A stretch of DNA of 64,000 nt from Serratia liquefaciens ATCC 27592 (GTDB lineage: Bacteria > Pseudomonadota > Gammaproteobacteria > Enterobacterales > Enterobacteriaceae), in contig NC_021741.1 of the NCBI RefSeq assembly GCF_000422085.1, positions 3,162,001-3,226,000 of the forward strand. The letters run 5' to 3'. The position numbers and the translations under genes are program-made. Every line of letters starts with the position of its first letter. Within the stretch, counting starts at the first letter, position 1. Under the pieces are notes generated by a model. It was not told the DNA's origin. It was given only the letters and a program-made list of their open reading frames with translations, and did not search any database. Below are positions 1 to 8,034 of the stretch, piece by piece.

Positions 1-1
1 C

Positions 2-328
2 ATGCTGCTCAACTATCAGGATGAGTACCGTCAGAAGCTGAATAATCAACTGAGCGGCGGTATGGAATCGTCCAACTGGCAGAACTACCAGCAGTTTATC
101 GGCACGCTGGAACAGGCGATCGCCCAGCACCGCCAGCAGTTGACGCAGTGGGGAGAGAAAGTGGACCACGCGATGAAACAATGGCAGGACAAACAGCAAC
201 GTTTGAACGCTTTCGAAACCCTGCATACCCGAGCCCAGAGCGCGGAGTTGCAGTTGGAGAACAAACGGGATCAAAAACTGATGGATGAGTTCGCTCAACG
301 CAGTGCACAAAGGAATATACATCAATGA
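2..328 (+). CDS. fliJ: FliJ, flagellar export chaperone (5' truncated by window edge)
   Basis: FliJ is a soluble coiled-coil protein of the flagellar type III export gate that works with the ATPase FliI and escorts unladen chaperones. About 108 C-terminal residues are visible and they track the E. coli protein closely (YQDEYR, NYQQFIGTLEQAI, QHRQQL, MDEFAQR). The E. coli protein is about 147 residues, so roughly 39 N-terminal residues lie left of the window, and the Met at base 2 is probably internal. The visible part is rich in Gln, Glu and Leu heptads, typical of a coiled coil. Its stop overlaps the fliK start (ATGA), which implies translational coupling. Identity is inferred from similarity and position. 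Confidence 0.93.
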   Translation: MLLNYQDEYRQKLNNQLSGGMESSNWQNYQQFIGTLEQAIAQHRQQLTQWGEKVDHAMKQWQDKQQRLNAFETLHTRAQSAELQLENKRDQKLMDEFAQRSAQRNIHQ

Positions 329-1539
329 ACCTGAACGCTTTGCCGGGCCTGTCGCTGCCGGGCGACTCCGGCCTGCTGCCGGACGCGCAGCTCCCGCTGG
401 ATGAGTCATCGCTCTCTTCCGCTTTTGCTCAACTGCTTGGCGCCCGCGTGCTGCCAGCCGACAAGTCCGCAGGCAAACTGTCACCGATGGCGTTGAGCGC
501 AGAAGAAGACTCTGCGCCGCTGAGCCGCAACCAACTGACGCAGTTACTGGCCGCATTCGGCGAACGCGATGGGCTGTTAGCGCCTTCGCTGTTAACGCAA
601 GGCCAGCCAGCCGCCATCAGTAACGACGAAGAGCCGACGTTGAAGCAACTGTCGCACGACGCCGCGCTGCGGCCTGCCGGTGAGATCGACGCCGCTACGC
701 TGCAAGCGCTGTTCGCCATGCTGCCAATCGCTATTCCCCCAGCAATGCCTGATGCAGGTACCGGCTCGGCGGAACTGAGCCTTGAAGGCGATCGAGATAC
801 CCCTCAGGCTGCAACGATCCAGAGCGCTTCACTGGGGCGCCAGACTGAGGTAACCGGCACGCAAAAGGCACCAACGCCGGTAACCCCAGCTTCGCTCGGC
901 AGTGAAAGCCGTGCCGACATCCCACAGCAAATTGCAGTTGCGCACGAAAAACCGGATGCAGCGGCGTTGAAGCTTGGCGCCGATAGCCAATCGCCAACAT
1001 CAAACGTCCCTCTGATGGCCCCACCGGTCTCCAGCCCAACGATCGCTGCAGCGCCAGGCGCTGCGTTGGTCACTGCCCCGCCTACGCCGCAGCTAAACGC
1101 CCAGTTGGGCAGCCCGGAGTGGCAGCAGGCGTTGAACCAACAGGTGCTGATGTTCCATCGCAACGGTCAGCAAAGCGCCGAGCTGCGTCTGCATCCGCAG
1201 GATCTGGGGGCGCTGCAAATCACCCTCAAGCTGGATGACAACCAGGCACAGCTGCATATTGCCTCGGCACACGGACAGGTTCGTGCCGCCGTGGAGGCCG
1301 CGATGCCGCAACTGCGTCACGCGCTGGCTGAGAGTGGCATCAATTTGGGACAAAGCAGCGTGGGCGGCGACCAGATGCCGCAGTGGCAACAGGCGCAGCA
1401 GCACAATGGCGGGCAGCAGGGTCGCCCGGATTATCGCGAGCGTCAGGGTGACGGCGATTTGTCCACCGATGCCCACAGCGCACCGCTGGAATTGCAGGCG
1501 ATGGCCCGCGCCGTCAGCGGCGTTGATATTTTCGCCTGA
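325..1539 (+). CDS. fliK: FliK, flagellar hook-length control protein
   Basis: FliK is the secreted ruler that stops hook growth and switches the export gate to late substrates by contacting FlhB. The 404-residue protein has a low-complexity Ala/Pro/Ser/Gln-rich N-terminal and middle part (about residues 1-255). The conserved C-terminal hook domain (about 258-345) contains PEWQQAL, ELRLHPQDLGALQI and QLHIASAHGQVR, followed by a Gln-rich tail. Length is close to the E. coli 375-405 range. It overlaps fliJ by 4 bases. The 430-base gap that follows, full of repeats, separates it from fliL, so fliL probably has its own promoter. Confidence 0.95.
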   Translation: MNLNALPGLSLPGDSGLLPDAQLPLDESSLSSAFAQLLGARVLPADKSAGKLSPMALSAEEDSAPLSRNQLTQLLAAFGERDGLLAPSLLTQGQPAAISNDEEPTLKQLSHDAALRPAGEIDAATLQALFAMLPIAIPPAMPDAGTGSAELSLEGDRDTPQAATIQSASLGRQTEVTGTQKAPTPVTPASLGSESRADIPQQIAVAHEKPDAAALKLGADSQSPTSNVPLMAPPVSSPTIAAAPGAALVTAPPTPQLNAQLGSPEWQQALNQQVLMFHRNGQQSAELRLHPQDLGALQITLKLDDNQAQLHIASAHGQVRAAVEAAMPQLRHALAESGINLGQSSVGGDQMPQWQQAQQHNGGQQGRPDYRERQGDGDLSTDAHSAPLELQAMARAVSGVDIFA

Positions 1540-1620
1540 GTGGCCGCAAACGCCCAAGCTGGCACGCTTTTCCCTGCCTATTCTGGCTATTGCGTGCCGG
1601 AATAGGCGCGATAATACCGC

Positions 1621-1745
1621 TACCCTTCATACTTGAAGCTGCATCATTGTTGGCTGCATTTGCGCGCCCCGGTCACATAGTTATCTATGCTGCTGAGGAC
1701 TTACAAACTTGCCGTCGCGATGCAACTCCAAATATTTTGGGTAAA
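1621..1745. repeat. ERIC-related inverted repeat element
   Basis: The stretch opens with TACCCTTCATACTTGAAGC and closes with GCAACTCCAAATATTTTGGGTA, so its ends are imperfect inverted repeats of the ERIC-terminus type (TACCC...GGGTA, with a TTGAAGCTGC-like inner part). The central portion does not carry the usual ERIC core. It is best read as a diverged relative of ERIC lying 80 bases after fliK. The boundaries are approximate. Confidence 0.5.
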
Positions 1746-1775
1746 TAATGTCATGCGTGCGGCTTTTACACGCGT

Positions 1776-1825
1776 TATATACCCGCGAGATCTTAGGTTG
1801 CAGCTTGAAAAATGAAGGGCATATA
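1776..1825. repeat. Core-deleted ERIC (termini only)
   Basis: About 50 bases run TATACCC...GGTTGCAGC directly into TTGAAAAATGAAGGGCATA. This matches the left and right ends of the neighbouring full ERIC with the central hairpin missing. It abuts that full element and shares a few junction bases with it. The reading as an internal deletion product is an inference. Confidence 0.45.
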
Positions 1826-1948
1826 CCCTATGGATTTCAAGTTGCAGCCAGGCGCCCAGCTCACTCATCCCCAGGGGCTTACTCAAGTAAGTGACTGGGG
1901 GAGTGAGTGCAGGGAACAACGCTGCAGCTTGAAAGACGACGGGTATAA
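1822..1948. repeat. ERIC element, full length
   Basis: The element is about 127 bases and is bounded by TATACCC and GGGTATA. The inner arms are GGATTTCAAGTTGCAGC and GCTGCAGCTTGAAAGACG. Its core contains CCCCAGGGGCTTACTCAAG and AAGTAAGTGACTGGGG, the diagnostic ERIC core. ERICs are non-autonomous intergenic palindromes of enterobacteria. This one ends 21 bases before the fliL start, so it would fall in any fliL leader transcribed from upstream. Confidence 0.9.
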
Positions 1949-1969
1949 CAACAGGAATTTGATTTAGCT

Positions 1970-2452
1970 ATGTCTCAAAATACCCTACCGGCAGCACCGA
2001 AACGCTCCCTTCTGGTCATACTGCTGGTGCTGATAACCCTCGTCGCCTGCGGCGCGGCTGGCTACAGCTGGTGGCAGCTCAAGCAGCACCAGGAGGGCGC
2101 GCAGCCCGTAGCCAAAGAACTCCCCCCGGCCGCACCGGTGTTTATGCCGCTGGACACCTTTACCGTCAATCTGCTGACGCCCGATAACAACCCGGATCGG
2201 GTGTTGTATATCGGCCTGACGTTACGCTTGCCGGATGAAAGTACCCGCCGCCAACTGAATGATTTCCTGCCGGAGGTGCGCAGCCGTCTGCTGATGCTGC
2301 TGTCTCGTCAGGAAGCGGGCCAGTTGAGCAGTGAACAAGGAAAGCAGCAACTGGTGGCGCAGATTAAGGACGTGCTTAGCCCGCCGCTGGTTAAGGGACA
2401 ACCGAAGCAGGTGGTCAGCGACGTGCTGTTCACTGCCTTCATATTGCGGTAA
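1970..2452 (+). CDS. fliL: FliL, basal-body/stator-associated membrane protein
   Basis: FliL is an inner-membrane protein that surrounds or stabilises the MotAB stator near the basal body. The 160-residue protein has one N-terminal membrane segment (about residues 14-36) and a periplasmic domain with the family pattern FTVNLLTPD and [11 protein letters not shown], ending LFTAFILR. The length agrees with the E. coli protein (154). It is the first gene of the fliLMNOPQR run and sits 5 bases from fliM. Its 5' region is occupied by ERIC-type repeats. Confidence 0.95.
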   Translation: MSQNTLPAAPKRSLLVILLVLITLVACGAAGYSWWQLKQHQEGAQPVAKELPPAAPVFMPLDTFTVNLLTPDNNPDRVLYIGLTLRLPDESTRRQLNDFLPEVRSRLLMLLSRQEAGQLSSEQGKQQLVAQIKDVLSPPLVKGQPKQVVSDVLFTAFILR

Positions 2453-2457
2453 TCACT

Positions 2458-3459
2458 ATGGGCGACAGCATTCTTTCACAGGCAGAGATCGACGCCTTGC
2501 TCAACGGCGACAGCGCGGGTGATGAACCCGAAGCGGTTGCCCTCAATGAGAGCGAGGTCAAGCCGTACGATCCGACCACCCAGCGCCGAGTGGTGCGCGA
2601 ACGGCTGCACGCGCTGGAAATCATCAACGAACGTTTTGCCCGGCAGTTCCGCATGGGGTTATTCAACCTGCTGCGCCGCAGCCCGGACATTACCGTTGGC
2701 CCGATCAAGATCCAGCCGTACCACGAATTTGCTCGCAACCTGCCGGTGCCCACCAACCTGAACCTGGTGCACCTGAACCCGCTGCGCGGTACTGCGCTGT
2801 TCGTGTTCGCACCGAGCCTGGTGTTTATCGCCGTCGATAACCTGTTCGGGGGCGACGGTCGCTTTCCCACCAAAGTGGAAGGCCGCGAATTTACGCCAAC
2901 CGAACAGCGGGTGATCAAGCGCATGCTGCGGCTGGCGCTGGACGCCTACGGCGACGCCTGGAGCGCAATTTACAAGATTGACGTGGAATACGTGCGCGCT
3001 GAAATGCAGGTGAAGTTCACCAACATCACCACGTCGCCAAACGACATCGTGGTCACCACCCCTTTCCAGGTGGAAATTGGCGCGCTGAGCGGTGAGTTCA
3101 ACATCTGCATTCCGTTTGCCATGATCGAACCGCTGCGCGAACTGCTGACCAACCCACCGTTGGAGAATTCGCGGCAGGAAGACAGCCACTGGCGTGAAAC
3201 GCTGGTGAAGCAGGTGCAGCATTCCGAGCTGGAGCTGATTGCCAACTTCGTCGATATCCCGATGCGCCTGTCGAAGATCCTGAAGCTGCAGCCGGGCGAT
3301 GTATTACCGATTGATAAACCGGATCGCCTCATCGCTCACGTCGACGGCGTGCCGGTTTTGACCAGCCAATACGGCACGTTAAACGGGCAGTACGCCCTGC
3401 GTGTTGAACATTTGATTAACCCTATTTTGAATGCTCTGAGTGAGGAACAGCCCAAATGA
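2458..3459 (+). CDS. fliM: FliM, flagellar motor switch protein
   Basis: FliM forms the middle of the cytoplasmic C-ring and binds phosphorylated CheY. The 333-residue protein begins MGDSILSQAEIDALLNGDS, the N-terminal CheY-P docking segment. The middle CheC-like domain includes PNDIVVTTPFQVEIG and FNICIPF, and the C-terminal SpoA domain (about 250-325) binds FliN. The length equals that of E. coli FliM (334). Its stop overlaps the fliN start by 4 bases, so the two switch proteins are probably coupled in translation. Confidence 0.97.
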   Translation: MGDSILSQAEIDALLNGDSAGDEPEAVALNESEVKPYDPTTQRRVVRERLHALEIINERFARQFRMGLFNLLRRSPDITVGPIKIQPYHEFARNLPVPTNLNLVHLNPLRGTALFVFAPSLVFIAVDNLFGGDGRFPTKVEGREFTPTEQRVIKRMLRLALDAYGDAWSAIYKIDVEYVRAEMQVKFTNITTSPNDIVVTTPFQVEIGALSGEFNICIPFAMIEPLRELLTNPPLENSRQEDSHWRETLVKQVQHSELELIANFVDIPMRLSKILKLQPGDVLPIDKPDRLIAHVDGVPVLTSQYGTLNGQYALRVEHLINPILNALSEEQPK

Positions 3460-3869
3460 GTGATCCTAAGCAACCGTCTGGCGAAGGAAAGGAATCCGTG
3501 GACGATCTGTGGGCTGATGCGTTTAACGAACAGCAAGCAACCGAAAAGACGTCTGCCAGCGATGCGGTGTTCAAATCGCTGGAGCCGCAGGATACCAGCG
3601 GCAGCCTGCAGGATATCGATCTGATCCTCGACATCCCGGTCAAATTGACCGTTGAACTGGGCCGCACCAAGATGACCATCAAGGAACTGCTGCGCCTGTC
3701 GCAGGGCTCTGTCGTGGCGTTGGACGGGCTGGCGGGTGAACCGCTGGATATTATGATCAACGGTTATCTGATTGCCCAGGGCGAAGTGGTGGTGGTGGCC
3801 GACAAATTCGGCGTGCGCATTACCGATATCATCACCCCTTCCGAGCGCATGCGCCGCCTGAGCCGCTGA
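3456..3869 (+). CDS. fliN: FliN, flagellar motor switch protein
   Basis: FliN forms the lower C-ring and docks FliH-FliI export complexes. This is a 137-residue protein with an acidic variable N-terminus and a SpoA domain (about 55-132) containing LILDIPVKLTVELGR, LLRLSQGSVVALDGLAGEP and FGVRITDI. It is the same length as the E. coli protein (137). It overlaps fliM and fliO by a few bases. Confidence 0.97.
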   Translation: MSDPKQPSGEGKESVDDLWADAFNEQQATEKTSASDAVFKSLEPQDTSGSLQDIDLILDIPVKLTVELGRTKMTIKELLRLSQGSVVALDGLAGEPLDIMINGYLIAQGEVVVVADKFGVRITDIITPSERMRRLSR

Positions 3870-4273
3870 TGAACCCAAGCACCGCCACGCCCACCGCGGG
3901 CACCTTGCAATCCACCGAGCCGGCACTGCCGGCCGGTTCAGTGCTGACGCAGGTCAGCAGCGCACTTGGCGGCATTTTGCTGCTGATCCTGCTGGCCGGC
4001 TGGCTGTTTCGTCGCCTGGGGTTTGCCCCGCAGGCACGCAACAGCAAACTGCTCAATCTGCGCGCCAGCTGTCAGGTTGGACAGCGCGAACGCGTGGTGG
4101 TGATCGAAGTGGATAACACCTTGCTGGTGTTGGGCGTCACCGCCCAGCAAATCACCCCGCTGCATAGCCTGCCCGCGCCGGTGCAGGACACCGACGCCGC
4201 CGAAGTGACCACGCCGGCGGATTTTCGCCAACTGATGCAAAAAGTTCTCAAACGTCCGGAAAAATCGGCATGA
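3869..4273 (+). CDS. fliO: FliO, flagellar export gate assembly protein
   Basis: FliO is a small membrane protein that helps FliP assemble into the type III export gate. The 134-residue product has one membrane segment (about residues 31-50, [18 protein letters not shown]). A cytoplasmic FliO/YgbG-type domain follows, with [20 protein letters not shown] and [11 protein letters not shown]. The ATG overlaps the fliN stop by one base, and the end overlaps fliP by 4. The N-terminal 30 residues are poorly conserved, as is normal for the family. Confidence 0.93.
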   Translation: MNPSTATPTAGTLQSTEPALPAGSVLTQVSSALGGILLLILLAGWLFRRLGFAPQARNSKLLNLRASCQVGQRERVVVIEVDNTLLVLGVTAQQITPLHSLPAPVQDTDAAEVTTPADFRQLMQKVLKRPEKSA

Positions 4274-5046
4274 AATCCCTCGTTCAGTGTGTCGCCTTCT
4301 GTGGGCGAGGCAAAATACTTCTGCGCGTATTGGCAACGGCTTTACTGTTGCTCAGCCCCACCGCCTTCGCACAACTTCCCGGTCTGATCAGCCAGCCATT
4401 AGCCAACGGCGGCCAAAGCTGGTCGCTGCCGGTGCAAACCTTGGTGTTGCTGACCTCGCTCAGTTTCTTGCCGGCCATGCTGCTGATGATGACCAGCTTC
4501 ACGCGCATCATCATCGTCCTGGGGTTGCTGCGCAATGCCCTCGGCACCCCCTCGGCCCCACCCAACCAGGTGATGCTGGGCCTGGCGCTGTTCCTGACCT
4601 TTTTCATTATGTCGCCGGTGTTCGACAAGGTTTATCAAGACGCTTATCTGCCGTTCAGCCAGGACAAAATCAGCCTGGACATCGCGCTGGATAAAGGTTC
4701 ACAGCCGCTGCGCGAGTTTATGCTGCGCCAAACGCGTGAAACCGATCTGGCGCTGTATGCCAAGCTCGCCAACCAGCCGCCGCTGGCCGGGCCGGAAGCG
4801 GTGCCGATGCGCATCCTCCTGCCGGCCTACGTCACCAGCGAACTGAAAACCGCGTTCCAAATCGGCTTCACGGTGTTTATTCCGTTCCTGATTATCGATC
4901 TGGTGGTCGCCAGCGTGTTGATGGCGCTGGGGATGATGATGGTGCCACCGGCAACCATCTCGTTGCCCTTCAAGCTGATGCTGTTTGTTCTGGTGGACGG
5001 CTGGCAACTGCTGCTGGGCTCGCTGGCGCAAAGTTTCTATTCGTAA
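4270..5046 (+). CDS. fliP: FliP, flagellar type III export gate protein
   Basis: FliP forms the core export channel with FliQ and FliR in the inner membrane. The product is 258 residues with a cleavable signal sequence, an uncommon FliP trait shared by enteric homologues, probably cut after TAFA near residue 34. Four membrane segments follow. Conserved features include [33 protein letters not shown] and [21 protein letters not shown]. coli FliP is 245 residues; the difference is in the signal region. Confidence 0.96.
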   Translation: MKSLVQCVAFCGRGKILLRVLATALLLLSPTAFAQLPGLISQPLANGGQSWSLPVQTLVLLTSLSFLPAMLLMMTSFTRIIIVLGLLRNALGTPSAPPNQVMLGLALFLTFFIMSPVFDKVYQDAYLPFSQDKISLDIALDKGSQPLREFMLRQTRETDLALYAKLANQPPLAGPEAVPMRILLPAYVTSELKTAFQIGFTVFIPFLIIDLVVASVLMALGMMMVPPATISLPFKLMLFVLVDGWQLLLGSLAQSFYS

Positions 5047-5081
5047 TTCGCGGCATACCTGCCGCCACTGAGGGATCCATA

Positions 5082-5351
5082 ATGACACCAGAATCGGTTA
5101 TGGCGCTGGGCACCGAGGCGATGAAGGTGGCGTTGGCCTTGGCCGCGCCGCTGTTGCTCGCCGCGTTGGTCAGCGGCCTGGTGGTCAGCCTGCTGCAGGC
5201 CGCGACCCAGATCAACGAAATGACGCTGTCGTTCATTCCCAAAATCCTGGCGGTGGTCGCGACCATCGTGATTGCCGGACCGTGGATGCTGAACCTGCTG
5301 CTGGACTATATGCGCACGCTGTTCACTAACCTGCCCAACCTGATTGGTTAA
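5082..5351 (+). CDS. fliQ: FliQ, flagellar export gate protein
   Basis: FliQ is a two-helix inner-membrane subunit of the export gate. The 89-residue product starts [18 protein letters not shown], has helices at about 15-40 and 50-75, and carries the conserved [19 protein letters not shown] between them. Its length is identical to E. coli FliQ. It is preceded by a short 35-base gap after fliP and sits two bases before fliR. Confidence 0.97.
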   Translation: MTPESVMALGTEAMKVALALAAPLLLAALVSGLVVSLLQAATQINEMTLSFIPKILAVVATIVIAGPWMLNLLLDYMRTLFTNLPNLIG

Positions 5352-5353
5352 CC

Positions 5354-6136
5354 ATGCTCACATTTGACAGCGCGCAGTTCGGCGTCTGGCTCAGCCAATA
5401 TTTCTGGCCACTGCTGCGTATTTTGGCGCTGATCAGCACCGCGCCGGTATTCAGCGAAAAGCAGATCAGCAAGAAGGTGAAAATTGGCCTCGGCGGGCTG
5501 ATCGTGATACTGATTGCCCCCGGGCTACCCACCAGCACCGTGCCTATTTTCTCTGCGGCCGGTTTGTGGCTGGCGGCCCAGCAAATTCTGATCGGTGTCG
5601 CGCTGGGCCTGACCATGCAGTTCGCCTTCGCGGCGATACGGCTGGCCGGCGAAGTGATCGGCATGCAGATGGGTTTGTCGTTCGCCACCTTCTTCGATCC
5701 CAGCGGCGGGCCGAACATGCCAGTGTTGGCACGGCTGCTCAACCTGCTGGCGATGCTGCTGTTTCTCAGCTTCAACGGCCATCTGTGGCTGATTTCTCTG
5801 TTGGTGGACAGCTTCCATACCCTGCCGATCCAGGCCGAGCCGCTTAACGGCAATGGCTTTCTCGCCTTGACCCAGGCCGGTTCGCTGATTTTCATCAACG
5901 GCATGATGCTGGCACTGCCGCTGATCTGCCTGTTGCTGACGCTGAACATGGCGCTCGGCCTGCTTAACCGCATGACACCGCAGCTGTCGGTGTTCGTCAT
6001 CGGTTTCCCGGTGACCATGACCATTGGCATTATGACCATCGGCATGATGATGCCGATGCTGGCGCCGTTTTGTGAGCACCTGTTTGGCGAGTTCTTCGAT
6101 CGCCTGGCCGATGTCGTCGGCAGCATGACCCCCTAG
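5354..6136 (+). CDS. fliR: FliR, flagellar export gate protein
   Basis: FliR is the single-copy gate subunit that completes the FliPQR helix and touches FlhB. The 260-residue, very hydrophobic protein has about six membrane segments and family signatures such as [37 protein letters not shown] and [17 protein letters not shown]. Length agrees with E. coli (261). It is the last gene of the fliL run. Only a weak hairpin (GCGGC...GCCGC, near 6152-6168) follows, with no T-run. Confidence 0.96.
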   Translation: MLTFDSAQFGVWLSQYFWPLLRILALISTAPVFSEKQISKKVKIGLGGLIVILIAPGLPTSTVPIFSAAGLWLAAQQILIGVALGLTMQFAFAAIRLAGEVIGMQMGLSFATFFDPSGGPNMPVLARLLNLLAMLLFLSFNGHLWLISLLVDSFHTLPIQAEPLNGNGFLALTQAGSLIFINGMMLALPLICLLLTLNMALGLLNRMTPQLSVFVIGFPVTMTIGIMTIGMMMPMLAPFCEHLFGEFFDRLADVVGSMTP

Positions 6137-6488
6137 CGTTACCCTCACTGAGCGGCTTAACGGCCGCCTGACGCCGGATAAAGTGGCAACAAATTCCCTT
6201 TCTCAGTATAAAAAATTGGAAAAAGCAAATTATCACTATTTGCCTTCAATTACTCTTATTGGCTTGAATAATAAAATACCCACCCTAGAATGTCCTTATT
6301 AAATAAAAACATCAAAAAATAAACTCAATAAATAAGGAGTGGGACACACTGTAAAAAACAGAGACGTGATAATAAAAGCATCCCTTTAACGCTCATTATA
6401 ATTTAAAAAACATCACCGGCATGCCCGGCGAAGCTGGCACATTTATTTTCTACGGAATTATTACTTACCCTACAAAAGGAATATAAAA
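6137..6488. other. AT-rich gap between fliR and a small gene
   Basis: No gene of usual size is seen. Base composition drops sharply to AT-rich compared with the flanking flagellar genes. A TATAAT at 6397-6402 could be a -10 box but has no convincing -35. An AAGGAG at about 6338 lies next to a GTG that would encode only 16 residues. Enteric bacteria often carry rcsA in the equivalent place; no rcsA-like sequence is visible here. Confidence 0.4.
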
Positions 6489-6614
6489 ATGAAAGCTAAA
6501 ACCAACCGAAGAGCACGCAGGGCCTTAGGCCTGGCACACTGGGCCACCAACCGTTCTCAGATTGCCTTGTCACCCAGTGGTGAAAAATGGCTTGTGGTAA
6601 AAAAGAAAAAATAA
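6489..6614 (+). CDS. Small basic protein, 41 residues, unknown
   Basis: I do not recognise this gene. An ATG preceded by AAAGGA at a suitable distance opens a 41-codon frame encoding a strongly basic peptide. It starts MKAKTNRRARRALGL, has a central HWATNRSQIALSPSG, and ends in WLVVKKKK. It has 14 Lys/Arg, one Glu and no Asp, so nucleic-acid or membrane association is possible but unproven. It stands alone in an AT-rich island between fliR and flgL. Support is the ribosome site, the coding-like composition and isolation. It is too short for certainty. Confidence 0.5.
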   Translation: MKAKTNRRARRALGLAHWATNRSQIALSPSGEKWLVVKKKK

Positions 6615-6744
6615 CCACGGGGGTTACCCAAAAAAAATATAATTTGCGTTCTTATCTCTGCACTCACCCTTGAATATTCTAACGCTTCCCGCCGTTAAAT
6701 TCAGGCAGATATAAGTGCACATAATTTCGGGTAGCCGAAAAAAA

Positions 6745-6786
6745 GGCACGTCACGCCAAACCTGTGTGGGGGAAGCGTGACGTGCC
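6745..6786. other. Perfect 12-bp inverted repeat, 18-base loop
   Basis: GGCACGTCACGC at 6745-6756 is exactly mirrored by GCGTGACGTGCC at 6775-6786. Neither strand shows a T-run after the stem, so it is not a classical intrinsic terminator. It could be an mRNA 3' stem-loop or a protein site. Confidence 0.55.
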
Positions 6787-6948
6787 AAACAAGTGCGCCC
6801 GGTTTCAAGAATTCCCTACCGCTGCTACACAGCAATAACGTCTTCTAAGCACACCCAAAGAGATTGCCCGCCGTGACTGCACGGTAGGCTAAGAGCTATT
6901 TATTACCCGGTACTATGGATTTCGACGCCCCACCCCAGCTAGCGTAGA

Positions 6949-6967
6949 GGCGCGGTATGCTGCGCCC
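6949..6967. repeat. Short GGCGC...GCGCC palindrome
   Basis: GGCGCGGTATGCTGCGCCC is an imperfect palindrome of the same family as those at 9847, 31652, 40453 and elsewhere in the window. It is about 50 bases beyond the flgL stop, in the 3' region of the flgKL transcript. Confidence 0.5.
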
Positions 6968-7016
6968 GTAACAACCATACTGGAGTGGATCTATCGGCCC
7001 CGCACAGCAAAGGGGA

Positions 7017-7976
7017 TTAGCGGTTCAACTGGAACAGCGACATCCCCTGCATATCCCCGAAGGTTTTGTATGACGCCTGCAAGGCCGCCTGCTGCATGAA
7101 ATAGCTGGAAATCGACTCGGCCAGATCGGCATCAACCAGCGCGCTCATTTGCGTTTTGTTGATCATGTCGCGGTCCTTGCCGATACTGTCCAGCGTATCC
7201 ATTTCCTGCAGTTGGCTGCCCAGCTCCGCGCGCACGCTAAGCACTCTGTTATAAGAGTTGTCCAGGCCGCGGTTGGCTTTGGCCAGCGCATCGTTCACCT
7301 GCTGCTTGGTGGCATCATCCGCATCCTTCTGAGGTGTTTTCAACGCCTTCAGCGCGATATCAATGCTTTCAAACACGTTAGCGACAGAGGCGCTGCCATC
7401 CGGTTCCGGCTTCGGGTTGCTGGTCAATGCCATGAAGACCTTATCGCCGGTATGCCCAATGGTCATGGTGCGGTTGGCATCCACTTTCTGCTCGACCGGC
7501 GTGTTACCGCCGACATAGCTGACCGATCCGCCCTTGTCTTCAAAGGGAGGCTTGTCGTTCACAAAACCGCCAAACATATAGCGGCCGTTGCCGTCGGTGC
7601 TGTTGGCCTGGTTGAGCAACTGATCTTTCAGCCCCTGCAGCTGGGTCGCCAGCGAATCGCGGTCGTCGTCGCTTTTGGTGCCGCCGGCGCTGACGATCAG
7701 CGCTTTCATATCGGAGATGGTGCTGGTCACCCCGGACAGCACAGTCTCTTCCATCGACACGCTTTGACGGGCAAAGGTCCGCGCCAAGGCATATTGGGTG
7801 TTTTCCGACTGTGATTGAGCCAGCATCACCGCCTGCGAAGCCGCCAGAGGATCGTCGGACGGATTGCTGACTTTTTTGCCGGTGGAAAGCTGCTCGGCGG
7901 CTTTCATAAACAGCGACTGATTGCCGGTAATGCCGGACATGTTCTGTTGGTACATCATGCTGGTGGACATGCGCAT
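7017..7976 (-). CDS. flgL: FlgL, hook-filament junction protein 2 (HAP3)
   Basis: FlgL is secreted through the flagellum and joins the hook-FlgK layer to flagellin. The 319-residue protein starts MRMSTSMMYQQNMSGI and shows the flagellin-like N-terminal coiled coil (QLSTGKKVSNPSDDPLAASQAV) and C-terminal pair (DADLAESISSYFMQQAALQASYKTF... LFQLNR). Length is near E. coli FlgL (317). It is the second gene of a flgK-flgL unit, 58 bases after flgK, probably driven by the sigma-28 promoter before flgK. Confidence 0.96.
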   Translation of the reverse strand: MRMSTSMMYQQNMSGITGNQSLFMKAAEQLSTGKKVSNPSDDPLAASQAVMLAQSQSENTQYALARTFARQSVSMEETVLSGVTSTISDMKALIVSAGGTKSDDDRDSLATQLQGLKDQLLNQANSTDGNGRYMFGGFVNDKPPFEDKGGSVSYVGGNTPVEQKVDANRTMTIGHTGDKVFMALTSNPKPEPDGSASVANVFESIDIALKALKTPQKDADDATKQQVNDALAKANRGLDNSYNRVLSVRAELGSQLQEMDTLDSIGKDRDMINKTQMSALVDADLAESISSYFMQQAALQASYKTFGDMQGMSLFQLNR

Positions 7977-8034
7977 GGTGCGGGTTCCTCAAAATCAGCG
8001 ACCGGAACCGCCAGGGCTCCGGTCAAAGTGGAAA

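Larger units (their letters stand above)
6615..7016. other. Gap between small gene and flgL end, with inverted repeats
   Basis: No coding region is supported. The stretch contains a perfect 12-bp inverted repeat (6745-6786), a small TTCGG/CCGAA hairpin just before it (6728-6741) and a GGCGCGGTATGCTGCGCCC palindrome (6949-6967) of the intergenic family seen elsewhere in the window. flgL reads into it from the right, so some of these may end that transcript. Confidence 0.4.
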
